Assembly: GCA_002335605.1 (NCBI GenBank) | Contig: BEDY01000002.1 | Coordinates: 1,984,001-2,048,000, forward strand | Direction: 5' to 3' | From: Prillingera fragicola | Lineage: Eukaryota; Basidiomycota; Tremellomycetes; Trichosporonales; Trichosporonaceae | DNA: 64,000 bases | Shown here: positions 27,057 through 37,276 of the stretch, piece by piece | Layout of the letters: each line of letters begins with the position of its first letter | Numbering within the stretch: position 1 is the stretch's first letter | The notes under the pieces: generated by a model | The model's input: only the letters and a program-made list of their open reading frames with translations | Told to the model about the DNA's origin: nothing | Databases searched by the model: none | Translations under genes and position numbers: made by a program

Positions 27057-29792
27057 ATGTACTCTCCCTCTCACGCTCGTCGGCCGCGACCACCAGCTGG
27101 CCGCCGCATCTCAAGCGGCCCGTTGAGGTCGGCTGGCGGAGAGGCTTCCCCGTTACCTATCAAGACGGCTCTGGTAACCTCGACCATTCCTGTTCCCAAG
27201 TCGTCAAAGGGCAAGCAGCCCGAAAAGGCCAGCGACGTTGGGGCCAGCCCAGAACCCCAGCGTCTGCGCAGTCGACCTCTCAGCCTCATCTCCGAGTCGT
27301 CCTTGTCCGCGGCGTCACCTCCACCGCCATACCGATGCGGCGGTGCGGTTGCCTTGCCTCGGAGTGAGAAAGAGGGGTCTTCGCCTGTCAACATGATTCC
27401 TCCTCCGCCTCCAGAGCCCTTGGAGTCAGGACCCTCGTCCGTACGTACCAGCATGATTGAGGTTGAGGGCGACAACATTGGCACCGACGATGAGAACGAA
27501 GCCGCCCACGCCAACACTCTTACTCTGCGTGGTATGCGTCGTCTTATTCAGCAGCACGAGCTTGGTGAGTACAGCTGTTTATGGCCGGTGCTAACTGTGA
27601 TAGACCAGATGGCATCAGAATTGTCCTCTCGACTGATGGGTTACGAGAACCTTTCGCCTGATGGCAAACTCCCATCAGTCATTGAGCTGCGTCCGAGTGT
27701 GTCCCCGCTGTCCGCCGCAAGTGCTTCGCCTCGAGGTGTGTACTCGACTCGCCACTCGCCGGTACACCTTCACACGGTTCCCACCGACCCTTCGCTCGCG
27801 TTCTCGTTCCCCCAACCTCGCGACTCGGCCGCTCGCCCAAACATGTCCCGGAACAAATCGAGTGATCAGCGCTTCAACATGCTCCGCGCAGAGGAGGACG
27901 AGGAGCGCATCGCCTTGCTGGAGGCTGCTTTGGCCGAGGCCAAGGACGGTGAGGAGATGCAGCGTAAAGCTGCTGCCCGACTCCGGCGCGACATGACCAA
28001 GCTTCGCCGACAGCTCGAGGACGCAGAGGACGCCGTGGCAGAGGGTCTTGAGTCGAACCTGGCAACTGAGGCGGCTGAACGGAATGCCAAGCTTCGTGAG
28101 CGCAACGCGGTAGACTCCTTTGCTGGTCCCGATCTTCCTACGTCCTGGCTGCGCGGCAGCTACGGCCCTCCTCCTGATGGCGAGGATGAGAAGGTTGGGT
28201 GGGGCACAACGTCCTTCCCCGAGTATCCGGCGGAGCCTCGCATCATGGGCAGGGAGGCTGCGAGCGAGTCGACTAGTCGTCCTGTTCTGGATCAGACCAC
28301 TGCCGAGGCGGTCTTGCGCTTGCTTGACGCCGCTCCCCGGGCTATGTCACTCGACGGCGAGACGGATTCAACGGACGCGGTAACCGTCATGGCTCCTTCT
28401 GAGGCCGCTTCGAATGCCCCTACCGTCATTGTCAATGACCGGGGTAGGGCCCGGCCCACCATTTCATCAGCAACCTTTTTGAGCCCGGGACATGCTCGGT
28501 CGGTCTCCGAGGTCTCCCCTCGCCGACGCCTGACCCCGCGTATGGCACTCGACTCACTTCACCCGAACGCCGCGGTCAGCCAGCGCAAGCCTGGTGTCCC
28601 ATCCCCTCATCGTTCGGAGAAGCGCTCATTCAGCAAGTCGCCTAGTCGCTCAGTCGATGTTTCTGAGGGGCATGAGGCGGATGAGAACGGTCTCGTCCGT
28701 CGCCACTCGGTCGGGTCGTCGGAGAGCAGCGGCTCGTTCCGTAGCCCTACGCCTCTGAGCGGTATGAGTGGTGTTTCACGCAGCCCTCTGAACGGCTTAG
28801 CCTCACGCATGGACAGTGTCCGCTCGTTCTTGTCCGACTACATTGCTGCTGGCCGTTCGCTCGGTAGCGAGCTTGGCAGTGGCAGTCATTTCACCCCATC
28901 CCCTGTCGCCCAGTTCTGCGATGTCGAAGAGGCCGACGACGAAGAGGCGTATAGCCTACCGGGTAGCTACTCGCAGACGGGCTCTCCAGCCCCCGTCACC
29001 GCAAACGTGCCAGCGGCTCGCTCTGAGCTGGCCCCTTTCGCTTCGTCCACCTTTGAGACCCCTATCAACAAGTCTGCCCACAAAGAACCGACCTCCCCTA
29101 CCAGCCCAACAGCCATCTTTGTCCTGCGTGGCAATCTCGCCAAGGCTACCACTGCCAACGCCTACGACCGTATGCTGGACTCTAGTGGTTCGCGAAACAT
29201 TCGCTTTGCGGACGGGTGGTCACCGCACAGCTGGCCCACACCTACACCAGCCCCGCGCGACGTTCCACAGCCGCCGGTCGTTCCGGCTGTGGTTGTGCGC
29301 CCTCCTCCACAGATTCAGGCTCAACCGCTGCAAGCTGGGGTTCGCTTCCTGGAGCCAGTAAGTCTCCCCGGCACACTGGTTCATACCCCCGGCAATCTTG
29401 CTCCTCGGGCAGACCCCTGGGACGAGTACTCGGATCGTGCATCTCCGTCGCCGCGCCCACGTGCCCTGCGTCCTCTCATCCTCTGCAGTCGCCCCGCCAT
29501 GCACGCCCGCACCAGCTCGCTGGCTCTTGCTCAGCAGCGTCGTGCCTCTGGTCTCGGCCTCAGTGCTGGTCAGCACCGCCGTGCCATGTCAGGGGGCTCT
29601 GCTGTCGTCAAGCGTCTGCCGACCTCCATACCTGGTCGCATTCTTCACGACTTTTTCTGTCTCATGCTTCTCCTCTTAGACTACCTCGAATGGGCTATTA
29701 TCCTGTGTTACCGCCTTTTCCTCGATGTTCGGGCGGGCCCTGACGGCGTCCTCACCAAGCGCCGCAATCACCAACCTCGGTTCTACCTTTAA
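27057..29792 (+). CDS. Unknown coiled-coil protein with C-terminal membrane segment
   Basis: Not recognised. Exons 27057-27564 and 27604-29792 give 898 residues. The ATG at 27057 (CCAACAATGT) has good context. The N-terminal 260 residues are basic, Ser/Pro-rich and probably disordered. Residues about 262-340 form a strong coiled coil (EERIALLEAALAEAKDGEEM, then RRDMTKLRRQLEDAEDAVAE). A long disordered region with many SP sites follows. The last 50 residues contain one hydrophobic helix (FFCLMLLLLDYLEWAIILCY) and a short basic end, which suggests a tail-anchored or single-pass protein facing the cytosol. The 39-nt intron is a multiple of three and stop-free. A possible donor/acceptor pair near 29359-29413 was not used because removing it would break a frame that leads into the membrane helix. 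Confidence 0.8.
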   Translation: MYSPSHARRPRPPAGRRISSGPLRSAGGEASPLPIKTALVTSTIPVPKSSKGKQPEKASDVGASPEPQRLRSRPLSLISESSLSAASPPPPYRCGGAVALPRSEKEGSSPVNMIPPPPPEPLESGPSSVRTSMIEVEGDNIGTDDENEAAHANTLTLRGMRRLIQQHELGEYSCLWPVLTVIDQMASELSSRLMGYENLSPDGKLPSVIELRPSVSPLSAASASPRGVYSTRHSPVHLHTVPTDPSLAFSFPQPRDSAARPNMSRNKSSDQRFNMLRAEEDEERIALLEAALAEAKDGEEMQRKAAARLRRDMTKLRRQLEDAEDAVAEGLESNLATEAAERNAKLRERNAVDSFAGPDLPTSWLRGSYGPPPDGEDEKVGWGTTSFPEYPAEPRIMGREAASESTSRPVLDQTTAEAVLRLLDAAPRAMSLDGETDSTDAVTVMAPSEAASNAPTVIVNDRGRARPTISSATFLSPGHARSVSEVSPRRRLTPRMALDSLHPNAAVSQRKPGVPSPHRSEKRSFSKSPSRSVDVSEGHEADENGLVRRHSVGSSESSGSFRSPTPLSGMSGVSRSPLNGLASRMDSVRSFLSDYIAAGRSLGSELGSGSHFTPSPVAQFCDVEEADDEEAYSLPGSYSQTGSPAPVTANVPAARSELAPFASSTFETPINKSAHKEPTSPTSPTAIFVLRGNLAKATTANAYDRMLDSSGSRNIRFADGWSPHSWPTPTPAPRDVPQPPVVPAVVVRPPPQIQAQPLQAGVRFLEPVSLPGTLVHTPGNLAPRADPWDEYSDRASPSPRPRALRPLILCSRPAMHARTSSLALAQQRRASGLGLSAGQHRRAMSGGSAVVKRLPTSIPGRILHDFFCLMLLLLDYLEWAIILCYRLFLDVRAGPDGVLTKRRNHQPRFYL

Positions 29793-30083
29793 TTCTGTCA
29801 AAACACCTCGGTTACCCTGTCTGATATCCCCTTCACGGTACAGGCTTTTAGTGCCTCCTCGTTGTACCCGGAGCAACCCCCATTACAGTTCCACCTTTAA
29901 CGACCACCCACGAATGCTCTGCCGCTCTCTGCCAAGTAGCTTGTACCGCGGCAGGCTAGACTCCCTACCCCAACACCAGCAGGCACAGCCGGCGCTGGGA
30001 ATTATGTAGCTGCCTCCACTAGGACAATAAGATGTTTACATGCAACTCGAGATAGCTGCTACAAAATCAAATGTTCACTACAA

Positions 30084-32129
30084 CTAGGATTCACAAATTA
30101 GGCGAATGAAGCGCTCCCAGCGCGCCACAGTCTCGACTACGACAGACTCGTACGCGCACCCATTCCTTGCATGCGTCTGCCCGTGCTTATCGGCCAAGGG
30201 GAAAATCTCCTTGTGGATAGCGCCACAGTCGGAGCAAGGCTTGAGGAGCGCATCATAATCGGCGCCGCGCTGGGTGGCAGACCGATCAGACAGCTCTAGG
30301 TGTACCAGCCTTTCCCAGCGCTTTACAGCGGGAACCATGCGGTGGTTGTCTGTTCCGCCCTTGACTGCACCGGGCAGGAGCGATCCTACAGCCGACGCTT
30401 GGCGGTTCAGAGCTGCGGATTTGAGAGGAAAAATGTCACGTAGGGTGGGTGTGTGGGACGTGCATTCTGAACAGTCAGCCAACTGCGTTACGAATGTGGC
30501 GGGTGCTCACGCTTTGTCCACTGGCCGATTCGGCGAGGGACGTTGTCTGTCCTCCCGACCTTGAAGTACGAGGTGGTGGGTGCAGCGAGGTCGCGCAGCT
30601 CGTATGCGTAGAGAAAGCCAGGGAGTTCTTTGGCTGTTAATGGGCTCTCCATGGTCATCCTCAAAAGAGTTTGGGTTTGCTGCCCGAGATCGGCAGGAAT
30701 GAAATCTAGTCGTCAGCAAATGAACACTGTGACAAGACACACCTTCAAACTCCACCCATACGCCAGCCTTCCCCTTGGCGTCACGCCAGTAGAATCCATC
30801 TGCAGCACAGACCAGCCCAGCGTGATCCTTGCAGTATCGACCGACCACACGTTGAGCGTCGGCGTCACCGTCCGAGTCGTTGCTGTTGCGCTGGGCGAGA
30901 TACGGGGCACCAGACTTGACGAGACGCTTGCACGGTTGTCCATTGCGAGTGAAGCCTGCGCAGCGCACTGCTGGTGTGCTTGGCGTGGTAGCCTTTGGCG
31001 TAGTTGCAGCTTGAGTCTTCTTCATACCCTGTGGCGTAACGGCTTTGCGCGGCGTAGCGATCTTGCGAGGTGTCTGAACAGGCGGTTGGGAAGCGGCACG
31101 GCGATGAGCCTTGCGCCTCGGAGGCAACGGCTCCCTTTCATCCTCTGACGGTGTGTACGAAGTGTCACTCTCGTCGCTGCTGTACGTCAAGTCGATAAAG
31201 CTCTTGGGCGGTGGACGATGAGGAGACGTCGGAGACTTGGGTGACTGTGCCGGCTTTGACTTTGGGGGCGGGGAGAGCGGGGACGCTGCTGCTGCCTTGA
31301 CGCGGGCCACGAATGAGAGCTTCGCCTGGGGCTTTGGTGACGATGACGGCAAAGGCATGCGATGATGAGTTTTTAAAGGAGAGGCTGGCGACGGCCTGTG
31401 AGCGTTGGTCTTCGGAGACGATGGGGATGGCCTCTGAATGGCCTTCGGAGGAGTCGAAGGCGGAACATGATGCTGCACTGGTGAAGTAGGCATGCTGGAT
31501 GAATGGGCCACGGGCGAGACTGCCCAAACATGGGCGCGCCAATTCTGATTATAGATTGGAGGATGATTTGGACGTGGGGGAACTGGAGGGGTAGCATTGG
31601 ATTGATGGGGGTGCACATGCACCGGTGAGACATGGATTGGAGAGGGGTGTGTAGCAGCCACCGGTACAGGCGGTGTCGAGTAGCGATTCCGATGTGCTGG
31701 TGGTGGTACAGGAGGGCCAGCCGACCTTGCAGGCATAGGTGGTAGCGGCTTGTCTCTTGGAGGCGTGATTGGAGAGTTGACGCATGCCAGGTCCAGCCGT
31801 CCCATCGACTGTCCCAGGCCTTGCATATAGTTCCTCCAAGAAGAGTTGGGCGGAGGTGTGTTTGGGACAGGTGTGACAGCTGCAGACGAGTTCATGTGAG
31901 GTGAATCTGGACCATTCTGGTTCAAGGCTCTACCTGGGCTCTGACTGTTGGATGGCCGAGATGCCTGAGGTATTGTAGGTGTCAAGTGTTGCGGTTGGTT
32001 GAAGACCGCATACGGTGGTGGAGGTGGTGATTGTACCGCAATGTATGTGACGTTGCCTGCAGGCGGTGGAGAGAGAACGTGCGGCGGTGCTGGAAGATTT
32101 GGTATACCCAGTGGGAGTTGGTGTGTCAT
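30084..32129 (-). CDS. T5orf172/DUF1766 (MUG113-like) protein with long disordered N-terminus
   Basis: Exons (minus) are 32129-30743, 30705-30511 and 30466-30084, giving 654 residues. Residues 1-400 are Pro/Ser-rich and basic, with many proline runs and PRKIATPRK-like patches. A Cys/His patch follows (RCAGFTRNGQPCKRLV ... GRYCKDHAG). The C-terminal 200 residues match the fungal T5orf172/DUF1766 type, a GIY-YIG-related fold: LPGFLYAYELRDLA, then YFKVGRTDNVPRRIGQW, then a paired CSDCGAIHKEIF motif and a final helix with WERFIRL. Fission yeast mug113 is the named relative; its biochemical role is not established. The Tyr-Val-Gly-Arg core is present (FKVGRT), so nuclease or DNA-binding function is possible but unproven. 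Start ATG at 32129 is the first ATG that begins low-complexity sequence typical of the family; the frame is open further upstream. Confidence 0.8.
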
Positions 32130-32959
32130 CGTGGGTGATGGATGGAGAGACAGAGCATTTGCAGCTTTGCACAGGAAGCCGTTCAGCCTGGAGGAAGGTT
32201 GATAGAGTGCTTGCCACCACTCGTCGTGCAAAGTCAGTCGGGTGGTGGCGTCGGCTGTGGCTGTGCAGTGGCGGTGGCAAAAGTACGAATTAGGCCTGCA
32301 AGGGGTGCGTGGCGCAGGGTGGTGCCATGTGACTGGGTCGGAGTGTTTCGCATGCCTAAACCGGACATAGTATTTTGTCCCATTTTGCCGCCTGCACACA
32401 CGCGCGCACCCCCTCGGCCTGCTCGACCACTCTGGTAGCTTTAAGACTCTCTTCTTTGTCATCCTCTCACTCGTCCACTCTCACCACAACACACACACCA
32501 ACACTTTGCTCACTCTCATCGCAAACACCAAGCCAGCTCTACAGCTATCTGCCTGTCTCCCTGCACCAGACACCTACCCAATCTCCTCTACCGTCAACCC
32601 TCTGTCCCATTCGCAGAGCTCACGGCTCCAACTGTCCAAGATCTCGTCCTTCGCCCCACCGGTCCTCTTGTCCCCATCTCGTCTCGACCCCGATCCCCCA
32701 TTCTCAAAGAGTGGCCCTTTTACGTGCAAGCAAAGCTACAGTACGTCGTTTGCTCCATTTACACACCTTGCACTTGTCCCAAGCCCGTGCAACAGCTCAC
32801 GTCGCCACCTGCAGGCACACCCCGAGTTCATGCAGCACCGAGACTCTCCGACCGTTTTGAATATCGTCGCCTCTTTTTGCATAGTCCAGCATCGCTAAAC
32901 GTACGTGTGGCGTGGGAAAGGTGACGTTGCTGACCAGACAGACTTAAAAATCTACCATC
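32130..32959. promoter_or_regulatory. Divergent promoter and long eIF5 leader
   Basis: Contains the promoter of the T5orf172 gene (minus) and the promoter plus leader of eIF5 (plus). From about 32440 to 32820 the plus strand is rich in C and T and lacks any ATG. A probable 5' UTR intron lies at 32901-32941 (GTACGT donor, GCTGACCAGACAG end). Confidence 0.6.
32830..32898 (+). promoter_or_regulatory. 22-codon upstream ORF in the eIF5 leader
   Basis: The only ATG in several hundred bases of leader is at 32830, in weak context (GAGTTCATGC, pyrimidine at -3). It opens 22 codons and stops with TAA at 32896-32898, two bases before a probable 5' UTR intron donor. The main ATG is 130 bases downstream on the gene. 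Confidence 0.6.
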
Positions 32960-34238
32960 ATGGCTACTGTTAACATCCGTCGCGACGTCGAGGACAAGTT
33001 CTACGTGAGTAAAACCTTGATTGGAAAAAGCTGGCTCGAGGGCATAATGCTGACACCACTAGCGCTACAAGATGCCCGTCCTTCTTACCAAGATTGAGGG
33101 TCGTGGCAACGGCATCAAGACTGTCGTCCCCAACATGGAGGATGTTGCGCGTGCGCTGGACCGCCCCCCTGCCTGTGAGTTCATGACAAAGGCCTGTGAG
33201 CATGAGATGGTGGCTGACGAAAGCACAGACCCTACCAAGTTCTTTGGCAGTGAGCTCGGTGCGCAGACGACGATGGACAATGACCGTTACATTGTCAACG
33301 GCGCCCATCAGGCGGACCGTCTGCGTGAGCTTCTCGACGTGTTCATCGACAAGTTTGTGCTGTGCGCCTCGTGCAAGAACCCCGAGACCGAGCTGGTCAT
33401 CACTGGCCGCAACAAGCACGAGAACATTCACCGCGACTGCAAGGCATGTGGCTCGCACACTGCCATTGACATGAAGCACAAGCTCACGACCTACATCGTC
33501 AAGAACCCTCCCAAGAAGGGAAAGAAGGGAAAGAAGGGCATGACCGCCGAGGCCAACGTCGGTGGCCCCATGGTCATGGACGCTACCAAGGACGGCAGTG
33601 GCGGCAGCGGCGACGACGACGAGGCCGCCCAGTCGGCCGTCCCCACCAAGGGCACTGCCATCGACGCCATGCTCGGCCGCAACGACGTCTTTGACAACCC
33701 CGAGGCCCTTGCCGCCCAGGTCAAGGACCTTAACGTTGACGACGACGAGGATGAGGACGCCGACTCGCCCTACTCGCAGCTTGGCGTTTGGTGCGAGGAG
33801 AACCACGATGCCTCGGACGCCGACGTCATTGCCAAGATCAAGGAGCTTGACATTGCCGGCAAGCACAAGGCTCTCATCGAGATTGGCCACCACCTCTTCA
33901 CCGACAAGATTGCCGACGAGATTGCTGGCCGTTGCCAGCTCCTCTCGGTGCTCGTGACCTCGGAGAAGCACCAGAAGTCGCTCCTCGGTGGTATTGAGCG
34001 TCTTCTTGCTCTTTCGCCCGAGTCGGACGCGCTCCTCGCTGGTGGTGCCACCTCCAAGATCCTCATGGCCCTCTACCAGGAGGACATTCTTGACGAAGAG
34101 TTCATCAACCAGTGGGGCACCCACGTCAGCAAGAAGTACGTCGACAAGGAGAAGTCGAAGAAGGTGCGCAAGAGCGCCGAGCCCTTCCTCAAGTGGCTCG
34201 AGGAGGCCGATGACGAGAGTGAGGAGGAGTCGGACTAG
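32960..34238 (+). CDS. TIF5: Translation initiation factor eIF5
   Basis: GTPase-activating protein for eIF2 in the 43S complex; it also bridges eIF2, eIF3 and eIF1. Exons are 32960-33004, 33063-33174 and 33229-34238, giving 388 residues. The GAP domain starts MATVNIRRDVEDKFYRYK; the arginine in FYRYK (residue 16) matches the catalytic Arg15 of human eIF5, and intron 1 falls exactly between Tyr15 and that arginine. Then come NGIKTVVPNM, PTKFFGSELGAQT and a C4 zinc ribbon (CASCKNPET ... CKACGSH). A Lys-rich linker (KKGKKGKKG) and acidic stretch lead to the C-terminal W2/HEAT domain with its aromatic-acidic boxes, ending FLKWLEEADDESEEESD. Main ATG context ATCATGG is good. Intron 2 (54 nt) is a multiple of three and stop-free. 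Family length is about 400. Confidence 0.97.
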
Positions 34239-34417
34239 TCTGTCGACCGCCCCCGTGTACCGGTTCCCAGCCAGAATGTGATCCGTTGAGAATATGTATG
34301 CAATGTTCATGTGATTTTTCCACCACCACAACTTTTGTCGGCATGCGCCGAGAGTGCCTTAGAACCCTATCATCATTATAGAATGGGCTGATTTCATTTT
34401 GACTTTACTCAGCACCG

Positions 34418-35285
34418 ATGCCATACCCAAGCATTATCTCTCAGCCAGGTAGGACACACTATACCACTGTAAAGCAGTTCATGCTCACGCAATCCAGGCT
34501 CAGCCTCACGCAATGTCGGGCCAGTACTTGAAGCGCTCGCCCCGTTAATCGAGTCGTCTTCCCCGCCGAAACGCGTCCTCGAGCTTGCCAGCTTTCCCTA
34601 TGAGCACATCCGACACTATGCGAACAAGTGGCCGCAGGTGCAGTGGTCTGGTACTGCTCGTGATGCTGGTGAAATTGCGTGAGTGGAGCTGCCCAGAGGT
34701 GAGCTTCACTAACAACCACAGCGCGACCAATGTGGACGACCTTCCGCCCAACGCTGCGCCGCCTGCTCAGCTAGATGTTGCCGTGGAGGAGGATTGGAAG
34801 GCCCTTCGACTCGATACGAAAGAGCCCTACGACGGAGTCATTATGCGTGAGCACCTGCAGCAGCAGCCTTATGTTTGTGGGCGGTCATTAATGCGAGGCA
34901 GTGAATCTCGTGCACTGCACCCCTGAAGGTGTTCCAGAGAACATTTTCCGCAATCTCTCTCCACTCACACCCGAGGGAAGGGCTCTTCTTGGCGAAAAGG
35001 GCTGGATAGCAGCTTATGGAGCGTATCTAAACGATGACGGATCGTTCCGGTCTCCTGGCGATGAGAAGGTGAGTGGCAGAGTCTGCTTCTTGGACGCTGC
35101 GGCTGACAATTCAGTTTGACCGCGAGTACATTAAAGGCATGCACCCGTCGCTGGGTCTGCGTACGCCGACTTCCATCACTGCTATGGCAGAGAAGTGGGG
35201 GTTCCGTATGGTGAAGCAAGAACAGATGCCCAAGGGCAACTTGTGGATTGTATGGGAGGCAGCTCCAGTGACGGCGGTGATGTAA
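34418..35285 (+). CDS. DUF938 / METTL26-like protein, SAM motif degenerate
   Basis: Member of the DUF938 family (human METTL26), which has a class I methyltransferase fold. Exons are 34418-34448, 34498-34678, 34722-34846, 34902-35068 and 35115-35285, giving 224 residues. Matches to the family are RNVGPVLEAL near the N-terminus, RVLELASFPYEHIRHYANKWP, NLVHCTPEGVPENIF (family NMIHI), GWIAAYGAYLNDDGSFRSPGDEKFDREY and the end MPKGNLWIVW. Motif I of the family (ASGTGQH), which binds the cofactor, reads ASFPYEH here, so both glycines are gone. The fold seems kept but cofactor binding may be lost. It follows eIF5 by 179 bp on the same strand. Confidence 0.85.
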
Positions 35286-35777
35286 TCGTTGCAACCAGGG
35301 CAGATTAGGAACAATAAACAAAGCTATTAGATCGGACTGGCTGGTGTAATTTGCTTCCGTTAATCATGGTCGTCTCGCCCTTTACCTCTCGCGTGGTGGC
35401 TGAGCCGCCGCACTCGGCGGCTCGGCGGGTAAGGGCTTTGGTCGCACGTTCATGCGTCTCTGTCCTGTCAACGGCCATAGTCAAACACCCAGTTGACTTT
35501 GTCACTTTGCTCTTTATTCTGGAAGCGGATAACGCTGTATCGGGTCTCGACATTTGTATCTTGCATTCCCCCAGCATCGACAGCCTCGGGGTACCTTTTA
35601 TAAACACGGCCAGCCAACGGCAATCCACGAAGCCGATCGATTTGGTGTCGGCTCTTCTCTCACCGTCTTCCTGTTCGGCTTCGCTTCGTTACCACGTATA
35701 CCACCCACACGCACTTTCGGCTTGGCCACGCTCACTTGACGGCGTCCTCGCGCAGATTCTGAACCCATTCTACTCCG
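35286..35777 (+). promoter_or_regulatory. Promoter region of the cyclin gene
   Basis: About 490 bp between tandem genes. A TATA-like TTTTATAAAC lies at about 35597-35606, 170 bp before the cyclin ATG, followed by pyrimidine-rich sequence. No coding signal. Confidence 0.5.
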
Positions 35778-37276
35778 ATGGCAGCGCATGACGAGCCCTC
35801 GGGAAGCAACCGCGATGCCAACACCAACACCAGCAACGTGCGTATCATGAACGGCGAAGCACAAGCAGGTCCCAGCCGCCGCCGCTCCCCAGAGGCGTCG
35901 GCACATGGACAGGCAGGATCAGGGACCGACGGTGAGCAGACTGCTTCCAACACGCCGCGCCGTGCAGTGGAGCCCGACCACGCTCTATCACGGCCCGCGT
36001 CCCCATCATGCGACTCGGCAGGACTTCTCGACCTGGCGACATTTTCTACCCCGACCCTTTTGCGTATGCTAGCGAGTTTGTTGCAGCAAATTGCGAGCGC
36101 CAACGACCAGCTCCGACCGGAACATGACGAGGACCACAGCAATGCTGGTGGCGACGGTGCATCAGAGCACTTGGCGGATGAGGGCAGCGCCACCGGTAGC
36201 ACCTCGACACAGTCGCGCTCTTCTCTCCCTCATCCCTCACCGACAACTGCTTTGTTCCAGGACGACCCACCACACTTTCCCGATCTTGCTGCTGGAGACC
36301 GACTGTTCACTGCCGCAAAAGTGTCCCTTTCCCACCCATCCTCCATCCTCTCGTTTCACGCCCGTCATGTCCCCTCGATATCGATTGAGGCATATCTGCT
36401 GCGCATTCTCAAGTACTGTCCAACTACCAACGAAGTATTCCTGGGCCTGCTCGTCTACTTTGACCGCATGAGCAAGCTCGGAACCCCCGCGGGTGTTGGC
36501 GGAACCAGTGCAGCCGTTGGTCCCAGGGGCTTTGCGATCGACTCGTACAACGTACACCGCCTTGTCATTGCCGGCGTGACTGTTGCGAGCAAGTTCTTCT
36601 CAGGTGAGTGTCAAGAAGTGCTGTGGTTCTGTGCGGAAGGCTGACTGGGCTAGATGTGTTTTACACAAACTCGCGATACGCAAAGGTCGGCGGTCTCCCT
36701 CCGCACGAGCTCAACCAGCTCGAGCTCCAGTTCCTGCTGCTCAACAACTTTACGCTCATGATTCCACCCGAGGAAATGCAAAAGTACGGCGACCGCTTGC
36801 TCGCATACTGGCAGGGACGCGAGCAAGAATCAGGTGTCGAGGTCGGAAGCCCCATCGGCGACAAGCCCGCGCCGGAGTCTACAAGCAGGGGACGCGCTAC
36901 GTCAAACGCACAGCAGCCTGTGCAAGCACCTGCCAGGACTGAGCAGGAGGGAAGGCACACGCCGATGGAGGTGGACGAGCCACGACAGCAAGAGGACATG
37001 GCTGCCCCGACCGCTTCGGCAACTGCGCCGACGACTCCAGCGCGCGGACCTCAGACTGGTGGCCAGAACAAGTCTTTACATCTCACGCGAAGCGTCTCGA
37101 TGCCCCGCAGGCCCCCCAGTACTGAGCCATCACCTGTGGCTCCGGCTACGCGAAGCCGGGAGAGGGATCGTCCAACTGTTGCTTTCGGCGGCACTACGAG
37201 TGCAGCGCCTTCCATTGCGCACGGTTTTGGTGGATGGCAGCGGTCAGAGGACGGAGCTGTGGGAGTAGGACCATAG
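35778..37276 (+). CDS. Pho80-type cyclin
   Basis: Regulatory cyclin of the Pho80/Pcl group, which pairs with the Pho85 kinase in phosphate and nutrient signalling. Exons 35778-36603 and 36654-37276 give 482 residues. The cyclin domain (about 200-345) reads SIEAYLLRILKYCPTTNEVF, LLVYFDRMSKLG, then SYNVHRLVIAGVTVASKFFSDVFYTNSRYAKVGGLPPHELNQLELQFL in overlapping blocks; SDVFYTN.RYAKVGG is the Pho80 hallmark. Flanks are disordered: a 170-residue N-terminal Ser-rich region and a Pro/Thr-rich C-terminal tail with SP/TP sites. The intron falls between FFS and DVFY. It may be a Pho80 or a Pcl6/7-like member; the sequence alone does not decide, so no symbol is given. Confidence 0.9.

Noticed and set aside
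29359..29413. GTAAGT...CAG pair resembling an intron in the coiled-coil gene
   Set aside because: It is 55 nt, so removal would shift the frame and destroy the C-terminal membrane helix; the unspliced frame is protein-like throughout.
32970..34331. 453-codon minus-strand frame
   Set aside because: Antisense to eIF5, same codon-bias artefact.
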